Below, one piece after another: positions 1-11,093 of a stretch of DNA of 64,000 nucleotides (positions within the stretch are counted from its first letter, which is position 1; each line of letters opens with the position of its first letter). The position numbers were made by a program, and so were the translations under genes. Under the pieces are notes generated by a model that did not search any database, was not told the origin of the DNA, and saw only the letters and a list, made by a program, of their open reading frames with translations. The stretch lies in contig SPDT01000003.1 in the NCBI GenBank assembly GCA_008477525.1, positions 3,968,001-4,032,000 of the forward strand. The letters run 5' to 3'. The DNA comes from Hypomyces perniciosus. Its lineage: Eukaryota; Ascomycota; Sordariomycetes; Hypocreales; Hypocreaceae.

Positions 1-500
1 ATCCTGCATTGCGTCCCAGCTTTCCGCCTCCGCTGCTGGGCTCGCTTTCGTCGCTTTAGCTTGCTCTGCGGACCTTTGTCCGGGTACGTGCCGCTCACCT
101 CCAGGGCCGTCATCTGTCGTCTCGAGTGTCCGGACTTGGTGTGGCATCACGAATCGCACCACCACTAACCACCATCGGACCGTCCTATCCGTCGCCGATG
201 CATCGTCGCCACTGCAAAATTCGTCGCTGCTTTTCGCTATAGACACGCTTCAAGTCAAAACTGAATCCTGTTGGCACTTTTTTTTTTCTCTCCTTCATCT
301 CACCGATTGAATCGCCTCCGCCCACCGCCGGACGCCATCCAACCACGCCATCATCCACGACGCGAAAAAAAAAAACCAATCTTTCGCTGACGCCTGTCAC
401 TGACTACCTTCAAAAGCCTTCGACGTATGCGCATGCGATAGTACTCGCAGACGCTCGTCGATATCCACGCTGTGGATAGCCGACCTCCTTCAGAGAAGAA
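1..500 (+). promoter_or_regulatory. ptaB upstream region with two short uORFs
   Basis: This pyrimidine-rich stretch precedes the ptaB start codon. Two short upstream reading frames lie in it: an ATG at 198 closing at TAG 240-242 (14 codons) and an ATG at 427 closing at TAG 439-441 (MRMR). Both end before the main ATG at 501. Whether they are in the mRNA depends on the transcription start, which cannot be seen here. Confidence 0.4.
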
Positions 501-1405
501 ATGATGGCTACAAGTATGGGCCCCAACTTCACGGGGCACCCTGCTGCGATGGGGCATCCAGGCGTCGCAGGTCATCCCATGGGCGGCCCTGGAATGCCTC
601 CCAACGCAGCCCAACAAGGCGCGCCCGGTGGCGGTATGCCGCATCAGTTCGCTGGTGGCCATATGGCCGTGTCAACACCAGGAGCACAAGTCAATCCTGC
701 CCTGATGGGAGGCATGCCGCCCGGTCCGACTCACAATGCCCATGCCATGCAGCATTTGAATCCCACCCAGCAACAGATCTTTCAGCAGCAACAACACTTG
801 CAAAACCAGTGTACGTGATGCCTCCAATGATGACTCCAACGCGCCACTCCCACAAAACCATTACTGACATGGTAATCTTATAGTTAACAACCCGAGCGCA
901 ATGGCTGCTATGCGACAACAGCAACAGCAGCTCCTCCAACAGCAGCAGAGGCAGGCTATGATGGCCCAGCAATTCCAAGTGAACATGCAGGCCAACGTGA
1001 ACGGGATGCCGATGGGAATACCGATAAACCAACTCAGCCAACAGCAGCTTCATCAGCTCAGAGCGGCGGGCAGATTAGGGCCAGTAAGTGACCATGGCAT
1101 ACTCTACTTCGGCGGGGGAAGGACAAAGCTAATTGTTACTATAGGCTCATAACCCCCAGGCGGCCATGATGGCACAGCAGTTAGCCCTCCAGCAGCAACA
1201 AGTAGCCCAGCAGCAGGCGCAGCAAGCGCAGCAAGCGCAACAGCAGGCACAACAGGCACAACATGCACAGCAACAAGCGGCACACAATCAACAGATGCCG
1301 GCTGGCCATAACCCGGGACAGCATATGCAGATGAACGCACAGGGTATGCCGAATATGCAGCAACAAAACCCAATGGCTGTGGCGGGTCAGACTCCAATGG
1401 GTGCG

Positions 1406-1443
<38 letters not shown>

Positions 1444-1456
1444 ACAGCAACAACAA

Positions 1457-1491
<35 letters not shown>

Positions 1492-3157
1492 AGGTCAACA
1501 GCCACAGGGACAACCACAGCCGCAACCGCAACCACAGCAGCAGTCACAACCAGGCCCGCAGTCACAACAGACGCCGCAGCAATCCTCCCAGGCCGGGACG
1601 CCTGCACCGACAGGACAGCAGACTCCGTCCCAGACACCTGCTCCGACTCCTGTCCAGTCAAATCAGATTCCTCAAGGCCAGCCCCAACCACAGCCTCAGC
1701 CCCAGCAGGCTCAACCGCCGAACCAGCCCCAGATGGCAGCTGCCGCCACACAGCAGCTGGCAATGAATACTATGCTACAGCAACAACAACAACAGCAGCG
1801 GAGGGAAGGGATGAAAGCTCAGTGCCTACTGAAATTGATGCAGTTTAGCGAACGCTTGAGTGGTTTTCCTGTAAGCGTTTTCTATTGTCTCTATCATATT
1901 GATCGTTGACTAACTTGCAAGTGGGGTCAGGGTGCCAAGGGCAAGGACGATATGTCGTATTGGAATATGTTTGTGAACAGGTTCTTCTCATCACCAAACG
2001 GTGTTTTCCGCCATTCGCTGCACATCAGCGATTCCGAAGATGGCCCCGATAAGCAGTATGAGATCACGTACCCAGCAATTGCCCGTTATTTCCACACCCA
2101 TTTCAACAGCGGCGTGAAGAGCATGCAACTCATCCTTGACAGCGGCATAACCGATCGGCCGCTGCCAGGGGATTGCTACTGCATCGAAAACTCAAGAGCC
2201 AGCTTTGTATATTGGTTTGAGACCGGGTCACATGTAAGCTCTCTTGACAGATGTTACGAGTGACATACTAATTCCTCTGTTTAGCTTGTCGCAACAGGAA
2301 CTCTGCGTGCCCAATTCGATTCTGACCAGAAGATTGAGCTGTTCGAGTTCCTCACCACAAGGCATGAGGAATACATCTCGCGGAAACAAGTTATCGAGGC
2401 AGCAAAGCCAGCACATTTATGGATGAAGGAGTGGCACAAGACCAATTCGGTGGATAGCAAGCAGTCCCCAGAAATGTCCAAGAAGGGCAAAAGTCGGCAG
2501 CTGAAGTCTCCCCAAAAGGAGCCCCCTGAGGTCTTGGTTGACCTTCCAGACTCGGCTGTTAATAGCAAGGGAGTCACAGAAGCTGTGCACCAGTTTCTTG
2601 AGGTATGAGAATGTTGCCCTTCTCACTATTAAACTTGTTGGTCATAGGAGAGACTAACCGATATATGATAGATCGTGGAGGTCATGGGCCAGATGAACCC
2701 CCTATTTGGATTCTACCATTCTAACCCCGGGCTGAGTCCCTACACAGCGCTGGAGCAATATGTGGCGACACAAATCAATAGCGTAACACCAGCAATGAAC
2801 GGTCAGCCCATGCCACAGGGACCCCGGACGCCGAATTTTGGGCAATTTCCGATGGGGGCGAGTCCTGCTGCGGTACACATGAATTTGCCGGGCTCACCAC
2901 ACCTTGGTAGCCCAGCACCAGGCCATATGCAGGCACCTGGCATGCAAATCCAGGCAAGTCAGCAAGGAACAAGCTCGAGCGGGCCAAGTGCCAACACGTC
3001 ACCAGCGTCGAACAAACGCAGACGTCCGTCGACCGTCAAGGCCGAAGAGGATACAGGTACACCGGTTACCGGCGGACAGGTCAACGGAGTTCAGAACAGG
3101 GGTAACAAACCTCCAACTCCGAGAATGACAAAACGTCTCAAAGGCAATCCGACTTGA
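501..3157 (+). CDS. ptaB: PtaB/LDB1-type LIM-domain-binding transcriptional regulator
   Basis: This is the fungal LIM-domain-binding (LDB/Mfg1) family regulator. In Aspergillus, PtaB works with the Flo8-like SomA in control of adhesion and development. Six exons are supported: 501-810, 884-1083, 1145 (or 1160)-1870, 1922 (or 1931)-2233, 2285-2602 and 2672-3157, giving about 775-783 aa. The N-terminal half is rich in Gln, Met and Pro and carries 29 consecutive Gln codons at 1406-1492. The LIM-binding core starts at SYWNMFVNRFFS (from 1955) and continues through KSMQLILDSG into exon 5 (LRAQFDSDQKIELFEF). The tail has basic patches (NKRRRPS, TKRLKGNPT) that look like nuclear localisation signals. 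The start at 501 is the first ATG of the frame. The splice junctions restore the conserved domain; two acceptors are ambiguous. Confidence 0.9.
1406..1492 (+). repeat. CAA/CAG tract encoding 29 glutamines
   Basis: Twenty-nine consecutive Gln codons within ptaB exon 3, a mix of CAA and CAG. Weaker Gln/Ala and Gln/Pro repeats lie on both sides (about 1180-1800). Confidence 0.95.
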
Positions 3158-4303
3158 ATCAAATGAGGCACGATTCGCGTTACTTGACATCTCTTGGCAA
3201 TGATGCGAATTTCTTGACATATATTACGCTTTTCATGTCCTAATCATGTAGCATGGTGGCGTCTATGATTTCTCTGTTATTTGCATTTCTCTCTTGATGT
3301 TGGACACTTGGGGGGAAAAGTCTTTTCGAGTGGGAACCGGGACAACGTGCTTGCCCTTCGCTCCATACGCCTTGGTAGTTGGTTGGAAACCCATGTTTCC
3401 CCTGCATCCTTGCGCTGGTGGATTGATGCCCTGCAGTTGGTTCTTGGCGATGGACAAGACGTGTGGACAGTCGACACGTGGTAAAGAATGTTTTCCAATA
3501 CGACACGACATGTGAGGGCATGTGCTCTTTCTGCTGTCGTTCCGCTTCTATTCGAAGTAGGCGCCAAGAGATGGCGGCGTTTTTGGGTCTTGCAAAGCTA
3601 TGCAGCAAATGGGCGAGAAATTCTTTAGAGTTGCACGCCAACGTGAGACGGGGAGGAAGAAAGGAAGGGGCGGGATTTCATAATTTGGGTAACGGAGTTT
3701 ACTCGTGTACGATAAAAAACCCTGGGAGGCTCGGCTTGGCGAAAGCCTGGTGTTTTTGGTTTTGCCCTTTTTTTTTCTCGACGCCTCTTCTTGCCTCCTC
3801 CTTTTTTCAAAACTTTTTTTTCCTTTTCATCTTTATTTCAGTTGCGTCGATGTTGCTGAATCCGAAGTCCCCTCGGAGTCCGGGGAGATGAGCGAGGAAC
3901 AGAAGCAAATAACAAGGGAAAATATGAAGGGTGTTTGTGGAGGGGAAGGGATGTGTTCTTTAGGGCGTGGATATTTAGTTGGCCTTTTTTTTTATTGTGG
4001 TTTGGCATGTTTTTATCGTCTTTTATCTTGATTTACTGGCACACCTCCCCCTCATATTACCCACCCAGTATTTGATATAACAGAAGAGGGGGAGCATGGA
4101 AGCAAAGGATCGGAGAGAGATGGGTTTTGTGAGGAATCGGGGTTGCTTTTTGGTAAGGGCAAATGGGAAGAAAGCTGGGATGCATGCACATAGTCGTTGC
4201 TGTTTTATTGCGAAATTTATATCAAGAGAGGATACCATGACTTTGTTTTTACAACAGCAGTCGTTTTCTATTTGCGTGATTCAAACATGGAGTGGGATTG
4301 TGC
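3158..4303. other. Intergenic, ptaB 3' side
   Basis: Convergent spacer between ptaB and the minus-strand gene at 4304. It has T-rich runs (about 3765-3830 and 3985-3995). The reading frames in it lack recognisable protein features, and I see no gene. Confidence 0.6.
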
Positions 4304-5023
4304 TTAGGAGGCACCAGCCCCTGAATCGTCCTGGCCTTGATCGCCTCCATCTCCGTCACCTTCTTCGCCTCCCTCTGCATCAACTGCGTCTGTGTCTGCG
4401 TCTGCGTCTGCGTCTGTGTCAACTACCAACACTGCCTCATATCCCCTCCTCCTCACATCCTCCATGACATCCTTCATCTCCCCCTCCTGGACATTCTCCA
4501 AGCCCAGCACGTGGACCACATCCCCCGGCATCACAGGTCCCACGTCCGGCAACACGCTCACTCCCAGCGGCGCTCTATTCTCGCCTCCTCCCGCAGGCAA
4601 GTTGTACAGCTTCATCTTCGCGGCTTGGATTTGCTGCGTCTGCGGCAGACCGTGAAGTCGTGCCCAGCGGGTTACGTCGGCAAGCAGTTTCTCCTTACTG
4701 GGCGGAGCATGGTACGAAGCATCTGTAGCGAAGAGCTTGAGGCTGGGGTGCTGGGTGAAGAATACGATGCGCATGTTAATCGCTGGGGTTTGCAAGCAGG
4801 ATGTTGCTGATGTACCTGGCGCTGAGGAGACGATCAGAGGAGGCAGGGGTATGAGGACTGGGACAGCAACAGTCGGCGTGAGAACCGTCGTTGAGAGCGT
4901 AGCTGTTGTCATGATGACAGGCTGGATGATGGGCGTCCATGTGTTCTGGACATAGCATAGATATCGTGGTGGTGGCCGCTGCTGCTGCAGGGCGAAGATG
5001 GGAGGCTGGAAGAAGAACGACAT
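4304..5023 (-). CDS. Uncharacterised protein with acidic Asp/Ala-repeat tail
   Basis: A single open frame of 239 aa from the ATG at 5023 to a TAA. I do not recognise the family. The N-terminal third is hydrophobic and Thr/Pro-rich. A more ordinary central part runs from NMRIVFFTQHPSLKLF to MKLYNLPAGGG. Then comes a segment with PGDVVHVLGLENVQ and EAVLVVDTD, and a tail built from Asp-Ala repeats and Gly/Asp/Glu runs encoded by a tctgcg hexamer repeat (about 4387-4425 on the plus strand). A short intron or a later start, for example the Met of NMRIVFF, cannot be excluded. The gene lies head-to-tail with the kinase/phosphatase gene at 5489. Confidence 0.55.
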   Translation of the reverse strand: MSFFFQPPIFALQQQRPPPRYLCYVQNTWTPIIQPVIMTTATLSTTVLTPTVAVPVLIPLPPLIVSSAPGTSATSCLQTPAINMRIVFFTQHPSLKLFATDASYHAPPSKEKLLADVTRWARLHGLPQTQQIQAAKMKLYNLPAGGGENRAPLGVSVLPDVGPVMPGDVVHVLGLENVQEGEMKDVMEDVRRRGYEAVLVVDTDADADADTDAVDAEGGEEGDGDGGDQGQDDSGAGAS

Positions 5024-5488
5024 GGCTCAAAGAAAGATGTTGACCTGTTTGAACTGCTAAGCTATTATGCAGAAACAGGTTAAATTGGGATTCCAGGGTG
5101 GGAAGGAGATTGCGTGGTGGTTTTCAGAGGGTTTGAAAGTGCCAGGACAGCCAAACATTCACCATGATGCTCAAAAGTCACAGTTTCTGCATGATACACA
5201 CGACAAGCATGAATTTCTTCACTGATGAACGTGAGCATGGACGCCAAGCAGAAGTCCATCTGTGAATCATGCCTCCAAGTAAGTACACTTGATCATTGCT
5301 GTGTCGATGACATCAGAAGGCTTCCACTTTTGAAGCTAGATACCAGTTGTTGATGCATATGCATATTTCGTATATTTGTAATTACTTGGCTATGATCTAA
5401 CTCGAATATGCGTCACCTAGCTTTCATGGTTGTTGATCGATGCCCATCCATGCAGATGCTTCAAATGCAACTGTCCCTACACCACCTT
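5024..5488. other. Intergenic spacer
   Basis: Gap between the 239-aa gene start and the stop of the 6PF2K/FBPase gene. Presumably it holds the terminator of the latter and the promoter of the former. Nothing specific is seen. Confidence 0.5.
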
Positions 5489-7033
5489 CTAAAGGCTTTC
5501 TGGAGTGGGATTCTCGTGCTTGGCCGTGCTCCCCTTGCCCCTCCATGTGCTCACAGCAGGAATGTTCGCCTCGTAGCGGATCTCCTCCGTACCATAGGCT
5601 CTTGGTGTCAGCTTGATCAAAGTGTGCAGGGGCACGTTCATCCAGGGGCTTTTAGCTTGGTCCTTCTTCATGAAGTACGCATAGATGCATCGCAGAACCG
5701 CCTGGTGAGTCACAATGAGAATGTCCTCGCTACGTTCCAGTTCCATTATAATGGGCTCCAGACGGATCACCACGTCACGGTACGACTCGCCACCGCGGTA
5801 TCGGTAGTTGTACTTGTCCTCATCGCGCGCCGCAAAGTCCTCGGGATAACGGTCCTTGATCTCCTGATACGTCAGGCCGTCGCAAACTCCAGAGTCCAGC
5901 TCATCCAGCGCCTTCCACTGGAGCTGGTTGTAGTGCGGAGGGAGAAATCGGGCCGTAGCAATGGTCCGTTTCAGAGTCGATGTCCACACTGTCAGGGGAC
6001 GATCATCCTGAAGCACGCAGTCAGTACGTATGATTTGATCAAGAGGAAAGAAAATTATGAGACACTTACTCCTACGGACTCCCTTACCAAGTCCGGGAGC
6101 TTCTTAGCGTACAACTCTCCTCGGGGTGATAGAAGGGCATCACCGCCTATTCTTCCACTCAAGTTGTACTGAGACTCTCCGTGCTGCAATCGTTCTAATT
6201 AGCGAGGCTCAGGTTCGATTTCTTGCGAGGGGGGCATCTTACCCTCGATAACCAGACCGAGCGCGGTCGTATGTGCAGATTCATCAGGTAGTAGACAATG
6301 CGACTCTGGAGATAGTCTTGGATGCGGTTGATGATGACCTGCTTGCCGACGTTCATCAGCTTCAGGTAGGTGTAGTCGCTTTCGTCGCCATCGCCGTCGA
6401 TGGTCTTGTACACCTTCTCATAGTGGCTGATGCGGTTGTGAAAGTCCTGGGCTGCAGCCTCCGGGTCCTCGCCGCGATAATCCGGGCTGGTGGCTTTGAC
6501 ATCGCGGATATTGGCCATGATGACGTCCTCGTCGTCGCACTTGCTCTCGACGAAAAGGACCTCGATGCCATGGGCGGCGCACATGTCCGAGACCCATTTG
6601 CGGCGCTCCTTGGTCGAGTTGGTGGCATCCAGAATGCCGACAACGCCACCTGTGCGGAACCAGGCCAGCATGTCGGCCAAGGCGGCCTCTGCAGCAGCGC
6701 GGCGTTTCCTCTCGCCCTCGGGGTTGTTGAAGTCGAAGAAGTCGGCCTTGGGATGCGGCGCATCGTTACGCCGATAGTTGCCGACGTTGAAGGTGGCCGC
6801 AGGAATAGACAGCCATTGGAGGTAGCGCTGGGCTGTGTTTCTCGCATCAGCTGAGGTTCTGGAGGAAGAATGAATGATGAATGCCTAACCAGGGCATACT
6901 CATACTGGTCCGCATGTTACATACCTAGCTGTGCGATGTAGCTTTTCCCACGAGCTGGGAGACCAACCATGACGACACATATCTTGGTGTCCTCAACCTG
7001 GATCCCCACGCCACTGTTAGTTTTAGACGGCAT
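5489..7033 (-). CDS. fbp26: 6-phosphofructo-2-kinase / fructose-2,6-bisphosphatase
   Basis: This enzyme makes and breaks fructose-2,6-bisphosphate, the cytosolic signal that sets glycolysis against gluconeogenesis. Four exons on the minus strand (7033-6925, 6832-6243, 6183-6070, 6007-5489) give 443 aa. The kinase half has the P-loop GLPARGKS near the N-terminus, then RYLQWLSIPAATFNVG, NYRRND and GILDATNSTKERRKW. The phosphatase half has the phosphohistidine motif RHGES, created exactly at the exon 2/3 junction, then LKRTIATA, LDELDSG and ILIVTHQAVLRCIYAYF. Both catalytic signatures are intact, so the protein may be bifunctional. Its length and intact His resemble yeast Fbp26 more than Pfk26, which lost that His. 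The exon 2 acceptor was chosen because it gives the family spacing between the P-loop and RYLxW; other AGs lie just upstream. Confidence 0.93.
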
Positions 7034-7345
7034 CGTTATGGTTATGGCGGTGGAACTGATGATGATGCGCCAGCGGGCTGTTGGCGTAGAGATGCTAAAC
7101 TAATGCGGTGCTTGGGATGTGATAATAGCAGAGGCATCCGGCGTAGCAGCTGAGACATATGAAGCAATAGCAGAAGGAGGAACAGGTCGATCGAGATCGG
7201 GTTCGGTGAGTTTGGGTGAAAACGGGGATGAACACGAATCAATGGGTGAGGGAAGAGTGTGTGATGAGTTTGAGTGAGTGAGGTGACGAAAGGTCCGGGT
7301 TATAAGCGTGAGTGATGAAGTGGGTGAGTGTTTGTGTTTGTGTTC

Positions 7346-7368
7346 GTGTGTGTGTGTGTGTGTGTGTG
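7346..7368. repeat. (GT)n microsatellite
   Basis: About 11 GT units, 320 bp upstream of the kinase/phosphatase start codon. Confidence 0.9.
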
Positions 7369-8338
7369 AACTTTTTGTGAGAGGGTGTGTCTTTGGCAGC
7401 AATTCCAGGCGCTGTGACTGGCTGAAAGCGCTGACACTGTCAGCAGACCGACAGCCGAGGCGCACCCAAGCTCAGGCGCACAGGGGGGCAGCAGTACGAG
7501 TAACTGCGCTGAAGTCCAGCCCAGCTGCGGCTTAATCTGATCCAAGGCTTAATTAAGCAGGATGAGATCCGAGTGAGCTTTCGAAACCAGATGGAGAAAA
7601 AGAGATGAGAAGATGGAAAGGGTCATCAGTGGTGGTGTGATGAGCAAAAAGAAAGAAAAAAAATTGCACAGAAAAAGTCAACAAGGTATTATGTACGAAG
7701 TACTACTCGTACTGGTCTGAAGCTCGGGCAGTTGGCAGCAGCAATAGCATAGCAGTAACAGCAGCAGAGCAGCCGTAGAGCAGTGGCACCAGTGGCAGCA
7801 GTAGCAGCAGCAGGTTCGGCGAATAGTAAGAGTGTGCAACCTCGGGACCCCTTTCACCACACACCCGCATTATTCTACTCCTCCGTATGGACGGAAAGCT
7901 AATATTAATAGCTGGTCCTCTTCTTTTGAGTAGTACGAGTATGGAGCACTACTCGCAGTATTACCCTACTCCGTAGTTGGTCTCGTGAGTCGTCTCTCCC
8001 TCACAAATCAGCACAAAAAAACAGCCACCATCGTCAAAGCGTTCCGGCGGCTTTAGCTCCCCCCTGTGCCGAGGATTGCCAGTGGGGAACTGGAGCGCCC
8101 ACTGAGGCAAAGGGAGCAAAGGGCCCTGTAAGCCTGGAGAATGAGGGTCCAGGGCCTCTGCCGGGCTCTGGCGGCTCCGCAGCCCCTGAACGAACCTCCG
8201 AATCGTCCCGGCAGGCGGACAGGCACTTCCGGTTCGAGGCGACTTTTTTTTCATTTTTTTTTTTTCAGAGCAGGTGACCGATCATGAAATGAGAGTGGTT
8301 TGCAGGTCCCTGATTCATTCATTTCTGCCTCCCTGTAA

Positions 8339-8360
8339 TACGGAGTAGTAATACTCCGTA
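8339..8360. repeat. Inverted pair of TACGGAGTA words
   Basis: TACGGAGTA at 8339-8347 and its reverse complement TACTCCGTA at 8352-8360, separated by 4 bases, form a 22-bp palindromic unit. Both are copies of the dispersed 9-mer. Confidence 0.85.
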
Positions 8361-9596
8361 GTGTTCTGAGACGAGAGGGATGGTTCGTTCAACAATCCAG
8401 AAATTGCCTCTTCAGGCAGGCTGGCCAACCCTTCCAAGCAAAGCTCATGCAGGCATGGAGGCCCTGCAGGAACAATAATAGCCTCCGGAGGCATCCGATT
8501 GATCATGAGACCAAACAAACAGCTCATCTCGCCTGTTTGATGTCTTGTTGAAAGAAAATCGGTCCTCCTTTGGGCCGGAATTCCAATCTTGGGCTCGGCC
8601 TTTTGTTTCGTTCTCGTGCCACTCGGCCCATGAATATCGCAGTAGTAGTAGTATTACTCCGTACTCGTAAGCTTTCCATTCCAAGCCTTCTTCCATTAAG
8701 AAGCTCGTTGCTTTTATAGTGGAGCCTCATCAATTGGCGGTCGAGATGCTAATTTCACCGCCTGCTGCTTGTTTTCTTGCTGCTTGTCTTCTTGTTCTCT
8801 TCTTCTTGTTCTCTTGTCTTCCTGTCGCTTGCTGGTCACTTGACTTGACGATGCCTTCTCTGCTGCTTGCTGCTGCTGCTGCTGCTCATACTTTCAAAAC
8901 AAAAACAAACAAAAAATGGTAGCAATACCCAAAAACGTGGAGGAAGAAACAAGGGTTGGAAAAAAAATTGGGAATCCCGAGCCAGGCAGTTTTTTATCTC
9001 ACCTTGCTGAAACTCCATGTATTCGCTCTCGCCCTGCCCAAAGGCGCACCTGCTGCGACGCCTCTCATGGTGGTTGATATCAATTCGTTTCCTCTCTTCT
9101 CCCTCAACTGTCGATTATGGGAATGACACCGTTTCCTCCTTTGCGTCCTTCACAATCAATTCGCGTCGGGTACTCGAGATGTTTAGGGTAACAAAAGTCA
9201 GACAGGTACTTCGTAGTTGAGATGTTTAAGGTGCAAGCAAAGCACGCAAGCCCAATAATTGGGGACGGTACTAAATCCGATACTGCTACCACTTATTGCA
9301 CGGAGTACGAAGTAGATAGGCATGGAGTAGCTGTTGATTAGTGGTACCAAATGCCGATAAGCACCAGATATCGCCACATGATCACCATGTTAATGATGAT
9401 TGCTCCAAATAAAAAGCCATTCATTATTCTCTCAATGTCTCAGTTTTGCCAGCGTTGCAACAAATAGATGCCATCCTCCACACACAATAAATCATCCATC
9501 AATCAATCAATCAGCTTTTGCCAATTAGTTCCTCATCCACAACAGAAATAAAAAAAACCATAGCACATTACCTGTGCGCTTTCCAGGTTATGTGAC

Positions 9597-11093
9597 CTAC
9601 TGCCTTGAGTAGAAGCGCATCTCTGCACCACCAACGTCAAAGACGGCCAGGACATTCTGGAGGAACACATCACCAAGGATATATGGACCAGATCCGCCGC
9701 TGGCAATGCCAATCGCACAGTAGCCCGTCAGGGGGTCGACAAGGTCTTTGTAAATCAAGTCCGCTGGGTTGATCCAAAACTCCACGCCCGAGATGATGAC
9801 GGCGAAGCGAGGAGGAATGGCATCGCACGGCGCAAAGTATGTGCCCCATTGGTAGAGATACACAGCTCGGGGCTGGAAAGCCATCGCAATGGCCTCGGCA
9901 AGAGCTAAGTGCGCTTTTGTTAACCTTCTCTCTCTTGGTACAGAGTGCTAGAGATGTCGACGAGCTTCACTTACGAGGAGGGAGATACATCATGGTCGTG
10001 CCCGTGTCGACAATGTACGGGTATTTGGTGGTGTCGGTCGTCTGGCCCCATTTCACACCATCAGGGATGATAGTATAGAACGAGTACTTCCACGAAGTCT
10101 CCTCTTGGCCGATGAGGTTGGCCTGCCCCTGATGTTAGTCGAGGATCATGATTGCGATGAATGATCTGACTGGAGCTTCACACTTACAATGATGAGATCA
10201 GTCGATGCAAAGCCGGTAAACTGCCAATCCATCGGCGGCAGACCACCCCAAGCAATCACACCGTCTGTCGAGTTTTTCAACAAGCCGACGCTGAAGACCG
10301 GGCTGATGCTGCCCTGGCTAATAGCACTGGTCAAGAAAGGTGTGTATGTCATGGCATTCCACGGCGCCTCACTCCCGATATCTCCGTAATAGGCGCTGGT
10401 GATGGCCGGATACGCCAGCCCAAGGATGCCAACCGTGACGTTGTTACCGTGCCAGTAGGTGCTGTTGGCAAGGCCGACTTGCTGCTTCGACACAGACACC
10501 CCGCCGCAGGAGATGTCGCTGAAACCCATGGGACCCGAGACATGTTCCCCGGATCCGTACTTGAGATAGAAGTGCAGGTCTTCGATCTCGCCGTGGGCAA
10601 AGTGGTCAATGAGCGGCTTGCCAAACCCGCAGGCCGCCTGGTTGTAGACGTCTCCACTGCCATCCCAGCACTTGAAGCCGGTCTTGGCTGCCCAGGTGTC
10701 AGAGCTGCCCGTGTCGAAGAGGAGCCAGACAGGGACGCCATCCCATCCGCACTGAATGGCATACTGGGTGGAAGCCTCGCCAATGGCGCTGGCGTTTTGG
10801 AACGATGGGTTGAACTGCCCAGGGGTTGGCAAGTTGCGGAGAACTCGGCTCCGGGCAGACGTGGCAGAGCGGTCGCCAGGCCTGCCTTTGGTGCCTCGGA
10901 GGCGAGAGAAACGCATAGTGGTGCGGTCTTCCGTCGGCTTGGAGGAAGCTTTAGCTCGCTGGAAGGAGATGCCGTTCATGGGCTTGGAGAGATCCCAATC
11001 AGGGGCGTGCTGCCTGATCTGAGGGAGCCCAAGGGCTGACACAGTCATGGCAGCGCATCCAAAGAGGCAGAGCAGCCAGTGCGTAATCTTCAT
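9597..11093 (-). CDS. Secreted pepsin-type aspartic protease (A1 family)
   Basis: A 455-aa secreted acid protease. Three exons on the minus strand: 11093-10188, 10128-9975 and 9904-9597. The N-terminal MKITHWLLCLFGCAAMTVSALG is a clear signal peptide. A basic pro-like region of roughly 80 residues with Arg/Lys pairs follows. The first catalytic motif is LLFDTGSSDTW, the flap is LKYGSGEHVSG, and the second catalytic motif is YIVDTGTTMMYLPP, located in the small middle exon. The C-terminal GPYILGDVFLQNVLAVFDVGGAEMRF matches the closing strand of the fold. Cys pairs and several N-glycosylation sequons (NAS, NST, NVT) fit an extracellular enzyme. The protein ends YSRQ, with no GPI or membrane anchor. 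Substrate preference cannot be told. Confidence 0.93.

Larger units (their letters stand above)
7034..9596. other. Intergenic 2.6 kb with simple repeats
   Basis: Upstream region of the kinase/phosphatase gene and downstream region of the protease gene. It holds a GT microsatellite (7346-7368), CAG-like low complexity (about 7735-7815), CT-rich tracts (about 8765-8835) and several TACGGAGTA-type words (7967, 8339, 8352, 8655). No convincing gene is seen. Confidence 0.6.

Noticed and set aside
1104..1763. 219-codon minus-strand Ala/Val-rich frame
   Set aside because: It is the antisense shadow of the ptaB glutamine-coding repeats.
8226..8260. tRNA-like B box (GGTTCGAGGCG) followed by T runs
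   Set aside because: The flanking bases do not pair as a T arm and no acceptor stem or A box is found.
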